The notes under the pieces were generated by a model, which ran no database searches, was not told the DNA's origin, and saw only the letters and a list, made by a program, of their open reading frames with translations. The position numbers and the translations under genes were made by a program. A DNA stretch of 9,034 bases from Spirochaeta sp. (GTDB taxonomy: Bacteria; Spirochaetota; Spirochaetia; DSM-27196; Alkalispirochaetaceae), in NCBI GenBank assembly GCA_007117185.1, contig SKHA01000228.1:1-9034 (forward strand). The letters are read 5' to 3'. Positions 5,769-9,034 of this stretch are shown piece by piece. Each line of letters begins with the position of its first letter. Positions within the stretch are counted from its first letter, which is position 1.

Positions 5769-7142
5769 TCAGTCCAGATACCCGGCGCGAACCATCACCT
5801 GACGGATGGGTCCCATCACGTCGTTCATTGCCTGTTGCGGTGTCTTCTCCCGGGTAAGGGCCTGGTTGATGGCGATACCCAGCATGTTGTTGATCTCGCC
5901 CCATTCGGGGATGATCGGGCGCCAGTCGGGGTTGGCAACCTTCAGCTGCTCCGCCAGTACGGCAAACTCGGGATACTCCGCCTGGAGGGCAGGGTTATTC
6001 AAGGATGACATGCGGAAGGGTGCACCACCGGCCCGGATGATCTTCTCTTCCGTTTCCGGCATGGTCAGGAACTGCATCAGAAGAAACGCTGCTTCCGGGT
6101 TGCGGGAGTTGGCGGGGATAGCGATACCGAATCCACCGGTCTGCGAGAGGGGTGTGCGCGCGCTGGGGTGCAGGGCAAAACCGAGGTTTTCGTGCACGCG
6201 TGATACCCGGGGATTCTTGGCGGGACCGGCAAACACACTGGCGTCAAGGTAGATCGCCGCGTCTCCCTGGAGGAACGCCGCAAACTCTTCATCCTGGGTG
6301 AAGCCAACCATTCCGGGAGGGCCGTAATCCAGCATCTGGAGCATGAACTCGATCGTCTCAATAGCTTCGGGGCTGTTCACCACCGGTTCCCAGTTGTCAT
6401 CGAAGACCCGGGCGCCAAAAGGTGATGCGTGAAGCAGCCATGCGTGGGTGGCGTGGTGACCCGATGCGGCACGCATGGTCAGGCCGTACACACCAGGAAC
6501 TTCCTGGTACACCCGGCGGGCAGCTTCCGTAAGCTCCGCATAGGTCCGGGGAACGGGGATATTGTATTCGTCGAAGATGTCCGTGCGGTAGATCATGAAG
6601 CTGGTCTCGGAACCGAAGGGGACACCGTACAGCTCTGCACCGGGACCGTTGCGGTAGATGTTGTCACCACCGGCAATACCGGTTACTTCCACGTATCCGG
6701 GAACCAGATCATCGAAGTTGTATCCGGGGACTGCCAGCGAGGGGTTATCAAAAAAGGGCTGGAGAGGACGAATCATGCCACCCAGGGCATACTCTGCTTT
6801 CCACATGACAACCATGGAGATGAGGTCGTAGTCGCCCTGGGCGCGGCTCATTTCCAGTACCTGGCTGTCGTGCATGTTGAGATACTGCATCCGGTCCACC
6901 TCAACGGTGATGCCGGTGAGTTCTTCAAACTCCTCGATCACCCCGGCTTCAATCATGGCGTTGTAGTGCACGTGGTTGGGAAAGTTGAAAACCACCGTGG
7001 TTCCGGCGTAGCGCTGCCAGTCAAACTCACCGGTTGCAGCAGGCGCTGCGGCGGGTGCGGCCTCGCGGCCTCCACCGGCGAATGCCAGAGCAGCAGTAAT
7101 CAGCAGCAGACAGAAAACAGAAAAGAATCGTGAAGATCTCAT
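5769..7142 (-). CDS. Family-1 extracellular sugar-binding protein of the ABC importer
   Basis: This 457-residue secreted protein is a SBP_bac_1-type (MalE/UgpB-like) binding subunit. Residues 1-22 form a signal peptide: a basic MRSSR start, a hydrophobic FFSVFCLLLITAALAFA core, and an AFA-GG signal peptidase I site. The only Cys (residue 11) is inside the core and not in a lipobox, so a periplasmic rather than lipoprotein form is expected. The mature part starts with a Gly/Ala/Pro-rich linker, then VVFNFPNHVHYNAMIEAGVI, the E-F-E-E-L-T-G-I-T-V-E-V pattern typical of the family, and later IYLDASVFAGPAKNP and GGFGIAIPANSRNPEAAF. AAGGAGG (7155-7149) lies 6 bases before the ATG, a strong site fitting high expression. 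It leads the transporter genes and probably sets importer specificity. Ascorbate or a relative as ligand is inferred only from ulaG and ulaD. Confidence 0.93.
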   Translation of the reverse strand: MRSSRFFSVFCLLLITAALAFAGGGREAAPAAAPAATGEFDWQRYAGTTVVFNFPNHVHYNAMIEAGVIEEFEELTGITVEVDRMQYLNMHDSQVLEMSRAQGDYDLISMVVMWKAEYALGGMIRPLQPFFDNPSLAVPGYNFDDLVPGYVEVTGIAGGDNIYRNGPGAELYGVPFGSETSFMIYRTDIFDEYNIPVPRTYAELTEAARRVYQEVPGVYGLTMRAASGHHATHAWLLHASPFGARVFDDNWEPVVNSPEAIETIEFMLQMLDYGPPGMVGFTQDEEFAAFLQGDAAIYLDASVFAGPAKNPRVSRVHENLGFALHPSARTPLSQTGGFGIAIPANSRNPEAAFLLMQFLTMPETEEKIIRAGGAPFRMSSLNNPALQAEYPEFAVLAEQLKVANPDWRPIIPEWGEINNMLGIAINQALTREKTPQQAMNDVMGPIRQVMVRAGYLD

Positions 7143-7155
7143 GGAATACCTCCTT

Positions 7156-7183
7156 GGAACATTTGCAGGCTGGCGCCTGTTCC
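7156..7183 (-). promoter_or_regulatory. Inverted repeat next to the binding-protein ribosome binding site
   Basis: GGAACA (7156-7161) pairs with TGTTCC (7178-7183), and inside or in competition with it CAGGC (7166-7170) pairs with GCCTG (7175-7179). The two stems share bases, so they exclude each other in part. The element ends exactly where the AAGGAGG of the binding-protein gene starts, so it could be an operator or an mRNA structure affecting translation. The rest of the 128-base gap (7143-7270) is AT-rich, with TTTTTTG at 7220-7226 and 7260-7266, 40 bases apart; no good -10/-35 pair or terminator is seen. Confidence 0.4.
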
Positions 7184-7270
7184 ATCACGGTACACCCGAA
7201 ACACAAACCACGCAAGTTATTTTTTGCTATTTGTGTCTTTTCTGTGCGGCAATTACTTGTTTTTTGTTTG

Positions 7271-8050
7271 TTATGCCAGGATCACCGTTATTCCCCGGGA
7301 TTCAAGCTCGGAACGAAACTCTGCGGGGCACTGTGTGTCGGTAATAAGGATGTCGATGGCGTTCAGCGGCGCCGAGACAAAGTTGGAGATGCGGCCAAGT
7401 TTGGTATGATCGGCGATCACGATCACCTTGCCCTGGGTGTTCTCGATCATCGCCTGGTTGATGGCGCACTCCTGATACACCGTGGTGGTAATGCCCCGAT
7501 CGATGCTGATACCGTTGGTGCCCAGAACGGTGTAGTGGCTGTAGATGTCACGGATGGTGTTGAGGGCAAACTCCCCCACAAACGAGCGAGACTGCTCGCG
7601 ATACTCGCCGCCGAGGTACATCACCTCCACGGCGGGATCGACAGTACACTGGATAGCTGCGGCGTTGTTGGTGATCACCTTCACCTGCTGCTGGTGCACA
7701 GCCCGAAGGAAGAAAAGGGCGGTGGAGCCGCTGTTCAGAAATACGATCTCGTGAGCACGCACCAGCTCCGCACACTTCTCACCAATGCGCTGTTTTTCCG
7801 CAACGTTTATGGTGCCTTTCTCGGCGAATCCGCTCTCCTGGAGAAAGTCCTTCCGCGCCGGGGTGGCGTTGGCGCCGCCGTGGGTCCGCAACAGCAGTCC
7901 CTTTTCGTTCAGGTAATCCAGGTCGCGCCGGATCGTCACATCGGAAACACCCAGATCCTGACTCAGATCCTCTACCCGGACAGAACCCTGCTCTTTCAGG
8001 GCGTCCAGGATGTGGAGGTGGCGGTTGTAGGCGATGGCTCGCACACTCAT
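7271..8050 (-). CDS. DeoR-family transcriptional regulator, UlaR/GlpR-like
   Basis: From the ATG at 8050 the protein has 259 residues, normal for DeoR-type sugar regulators. The N-terminal winged helix-turn-helix reads NRHLHILDALKEQGSVRVED, then LSQDLGVSDVTIRRDLDYLN and EKGLLLRTHGGA, the DeoR signature with its V-T-I-R-R-D-L core. The C-terminal DeoRC sensor domain shows NSGSTALFFLRA, VKVITNN, YLGGEYREQSRSFVG, LGTNGISIDRGITT and VIVIADHTKLGR, which binds phosphorylated sugars in known members. The frame extends upstream to a GTG at 8128, but a good promoter (TTGAAC-18-TATACT) overlaps that part, so transcripts would start near 8110 and the ATG is preferred, although its ribosome binding site is weak. 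It heads the operon and probably represses it, with a sugar phosphate of the pathway as inducer. It is UlaR-like by context only. Confidence 0.92.
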   Translation of the reverse strand: MSVRAIAYNRHLHILDALKEQGSVRVEDLSQDLGVSDVTIRRDLDYLNEKGLLLRTHGGANATPARKDFLQESGFAEKGTINVAEKQRIGEKCAELVRAHEIVFLNSGSTALFFLRAVHQQQVKVITNNAAAIQCTVDPAVEVMYLGGEYREQSRSFVGEFALNTIRDIYSHYTVLGTNGISIDRGITTTVYQECAINQAMIENTQGKVIVIADHTKLGRISNFVSAPLNAIDILITDTQCPAEFRSELESRGITVILA

Positions 8051-8098
8051 ACGGCTGTTTCCGGCGGTACGGGTAAATCGTTCATGATACGTTCTATT

Positions 8099-8146
8099 TG
8101 CACGTTTTGCGCGTTTAGTATAGACCACGCCGCCGGGTCAGTTCAA
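8099..8146 (-). promoter_or_regulatory. Regulator/operon promoter with tandem direct-repeat operator candidate
   Basis: On the - strand, TTGAAC (8146-8141) and TATACT (8122-8117) are spaced by 18 bases, a good sigma-70-type promoter. Directly after the -10 are two head-to-tail 9-mers with one difference, AAACGCGCA (8116-8108) and AAACGTGCA (8107-8099), covering the predicted start of transcription. Two further AACG cores follow at 8093-8090 and 8082-8079. Direct repeats over the start point suit autorepression by the DeoR-type protein. The promoter lies inside the longer GTG-started frame and argues for the ATG at 8050. Confidence 0.6.
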
Positions 8147-8521
8147 GACGGGGTGGAGACTCCCCGCGCTGCCTCCCGCCAAGATCAACACCAAACCGGG
8201 AGAAACTTCCGGCCAAACTGGGTGTAACAACCCACATTCTGACGTTCAACCCGAATCCGGACACCCTGATGACCGACCTGGGACGCAATCTCGTAACGAA
8301 CACCATCACGGAGGGATTGTTTCCCGACCAGGGTCAGTGATTACCCGTCTTTATTGCAGTTCTCGGTAGAAGACTAAGGGGCCGCCTCCGGCGGCAACAC
8401 CGACTGGATGTACACCAGGTGGGTTGTGCCGTCGGTGGCTTCTGGTCTACGCCCAACCTGCCCCACGACGGTCCACCTGCTGACCACGACTTACCAAAAG
8501 GTTTGTAGGTGTGTCGGGGTG
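8129..8521. other. Gap of about 390 bases without an intact gene
   Basis: The end next to the regulator carries the -35 box (8141-8146). The rest has no complete gene. It contains a 46-codon open stretch on the + strand ending at 8340, described separately; a GCCGCC-TCC-GGCGGC hairpin (8381-8395) without a T-run on either side; an inverted pair CAGGTGG (8416-8422) and CCACCTG (8473-8479); and a 38-codon open stretch on the - strand (8490-8374, ending EAAP then TAG) with no ribosome binding site. It looks like decayed sequence between two loci. Confidence 0.5.
8200..8340 (+). pseudogene. Possible gene remnant with oligopeptide-binding-protein-like text
   Basis: In this frame 46 codons read as protein-like text with codon use resembling the neighbours, including FNPNPDTLMTDLGRN followed by TNTITEGLFPDQ and a stop at 8338-8340. 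The order 'N-P-x-T-L-x-T-x-L-x-x-N', then 'N-x-I-x-E-G-L', recalls the start of mature SBP_bac_5 (OppA/DppA-type) solute-binding proteins ('P-x-T-L-D-P ... N-I-F-E-G-L'). There is no credible start codon, ribosome binding site or signal peptide, and no continuation is visible after the stop. It is best read as a fragment of a lost gene. The resemblance is from memory and may be chance. Confidence 0.3.
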
Positions 8522-8743
8522 TCAGTCTTCCTGCTGCGGTTCCTTGCCTGATGCTTCTTCCGTTCCCAGCGCCTGGATTTCCTCGCTGGTCAGGCCGGTA
8601 GTCTCAACGATCAGCTCTGTGGGGAGCCCTTTTCTGAGCATGGCGCGCGCCACGTTCTGCAGACTCTCGGCGCGACCCGCTTCCCGGCCCTTCTCCAGAC
8701 CCTTCTCCTCGCCCTCTTTCAACAACGCCTCTGCCATGGTCAT
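8522..8743 (-). CDS. Possible internally started RpnS-like small protein (antitoxin form)
   Basis: Inside the Rpn-family gene, in the same frame, an ATG at 8743-8741 (then a second at 8737-8735) is preceded by AAGGAGGT at 8760-8753 with a 9-base spacer. This is one of the strongest ribosome binding sites in the window and it is not at a gene start. The product would have 73 residues: MTMAEALLKEG, the Glu/Lys/Gly coiled segment, and the C-terminal helical unit. In E. coli, rpn genes are known to make such a short C-terminal protein (RpnS) from an internal start, which binds and blocks the full-length RpnL. The site is seen directly; expression and antitoxin role are inferred. Confidence 0.5.
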   Translation of the reverse strand: MTMAEALLKEGEEKGLEKGREAGRAESLQNVARAMLRKGLPTELIVETTGLTSEEIQALGTEEASGKEPQQED

Positions 8744-9034
8744 TACGGTTTGACCTCCTTCTGTAAGATAATGCATTTCTTTGGTGGTCTCCAACAGTAC
8801 CGGGGTGTTCTGCTTCGGGCTATGGCGAGTCATGTATTCCACCAGGAGATCCCGGGTCGCCTGATCCAGCGCGGGGTCCGATAGCGCCTGCAGCACCGCC
8901 CGGGCGGCATCGCGGGTCATGATGCGCAGAGTGTGTTTCAGGATGATGAAGAACGCCAGAGCCCGCGCCCCGATGCGGTACTCCCGGGGCTCCACCACCG
9001 CCAGGTCCAAAAGGCGGTACTCCAGGTCCGCCCA
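8522..9034 (-). CDS. Rpn-family (PD-(D/E)XK, transposase-like) nuclease, 5' truncated by the window
   Basis: The frame enters from the right edge (W-A-D-L-E-Y-R-L-L-D-L) and gives 170 residues of a C-terminus. Text such as YRIGARALAFFIILKHTLR, then the region with LLVEYMTRHSP, a Glu/Lys/Gly-rich coiled segment (GEEKGLEKGREAGRAES) and a closing M-L-R-K-G-L-P-T-E-L-I-V-E-T-T-G-L-T-S-E-E-I-Q-A-L is the standard tail of the Rpn / Rpn_(PDDEXK_2) family. Rpn proteins are DNases first named for promoting recombination and are now linked to phage defence; the C-terminal part oligomerises. The catalytic N-terminal domain lies outside the window, so activity cannot be judged. A TTG at 9010 could be taken as a start, but open family-like sequence upstream of it shows the gene goes on. 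A very strong internal ribosome binding site lies at 8760-8753. Confidence 0.88.
   Translation of the reverse strand, partial: WADLEYRLLDLAVVEPREYRIGARALAFFIILKHTLRIMTRDAARAVLQALSDPALDQATRDLLVEYMTRHSPKQNTPVLLETTKEMHYLTEGGQTVMTMAEALLKEGEEKGLEKGREAGRAESLQNVARAMLRKGLPTELIVETTGLTSEEIQALGTEEASGKEPQQED
8753..8760 (-). promoter_or_regulatory. Internal ribosome binding site in the Rpn-family gene
   Basis: AAGGAGGT on the - strand, inside the coding region, 9 bases before an in-frame ATG. It encodes part of E-G-G-Q in the full-length protein, so chance from protein constraint must be weighed. Conservation of the base-level motif in related genes would decide it. Confidence 0.6.

Noticed and set aside
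5769..7142. Binding protein as a lipoprotein
   Set aside because: The only cysteine in the signal region is inside the hydrophobic core at residue 11; the AFA-GG cleavage site fits signal peptidase I.
8051..8128. GTG-started 26-residue extension of the DeoR-type regulator
   Set aside because: A promoter -10 box and direct repeats lie inside it, and the family N-terminus fits the ATG at 8050. The weak ribosome binding site of that ATG leaves slight doubt.
8381..8395. GCCGCC/GGCGGC hairpin as terminator of the Rpn-family gene
   Set aside because: It is more than 100 bases past the stop and has no T-run on either strand.
1..9034. CRISPR arrays, tRNA or rRNA genes, insertion-sequence ends
   Set aside because: No regularly spaced repeats, cloverleaf-like segments, rRNA motifs or paired terminal repeats with target duplications were seen by eye.

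Overview
The window is a GC-rich bacterial segment. The secreted solute-binding protein, with an A-G-G-G-rich mature start, and the Rpn-family protein suggest a free-living spirochaete (Spirochaeta or Alkalispirochaeta type). This placement is an inference from style; no rRNA or marker gene is present.

Layout from left to right: (1) the last 68 codons of a Gfo/Idh/MocA-type oxidoreductase on the + strand; (2) a mazEF toxin-antitoxin pair on the - strand; (3) a PfkB/KdgK-like sugar kinase on the + strand, reading away from mazEF; (4) a short convergent gap with a terminator for the - strand; (5) a six-gene - strand set, read from right to left: DeoR/UlaR-like regulator, family-1 sugar-binding protein, two MalF/MalG-type permeases, 3-keto-L-gulonate-6-phosphate decarboxylase (ulaD) and L-ascorbate-6-phosphate lactonase (ulaG); (6) about 400 bp without an intact gene but with possible coding debris; (7) a 5'-truncated Rpn-family (PD-(D/E)XK) gene on the - strand, running off the right end, with a strong internal ribosome binding site.

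The central region looks like an L-ascorbate (vitamin C) utilisation locus with an unusual entry route. In Escherichia coli, ascorbate enters through the UlaABC phosphotransferase system and arrives as ascorbate-6-phosphate; UlaG opens the lactone and UlaD decarboxylates the product to L-xylulose-5-phosphate. Here UlaG and UlaD are strikingly conserved, but the PTS is replaced by an ABC importer, which delivers unphosphorylated substrate. A kinase is therefore needed, and the adjacent PfkB-family gene, with an altered substrate-loop motif, is the natural candidate. Missing from the window are the ABC ATPase and the two epimerases (UlaE, UlaF). An ascorbate kinase is an inference, not shown by the sequence. 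Two toxin-type loci (mazEF and the Rpn gene) flank the catabolic cluster.
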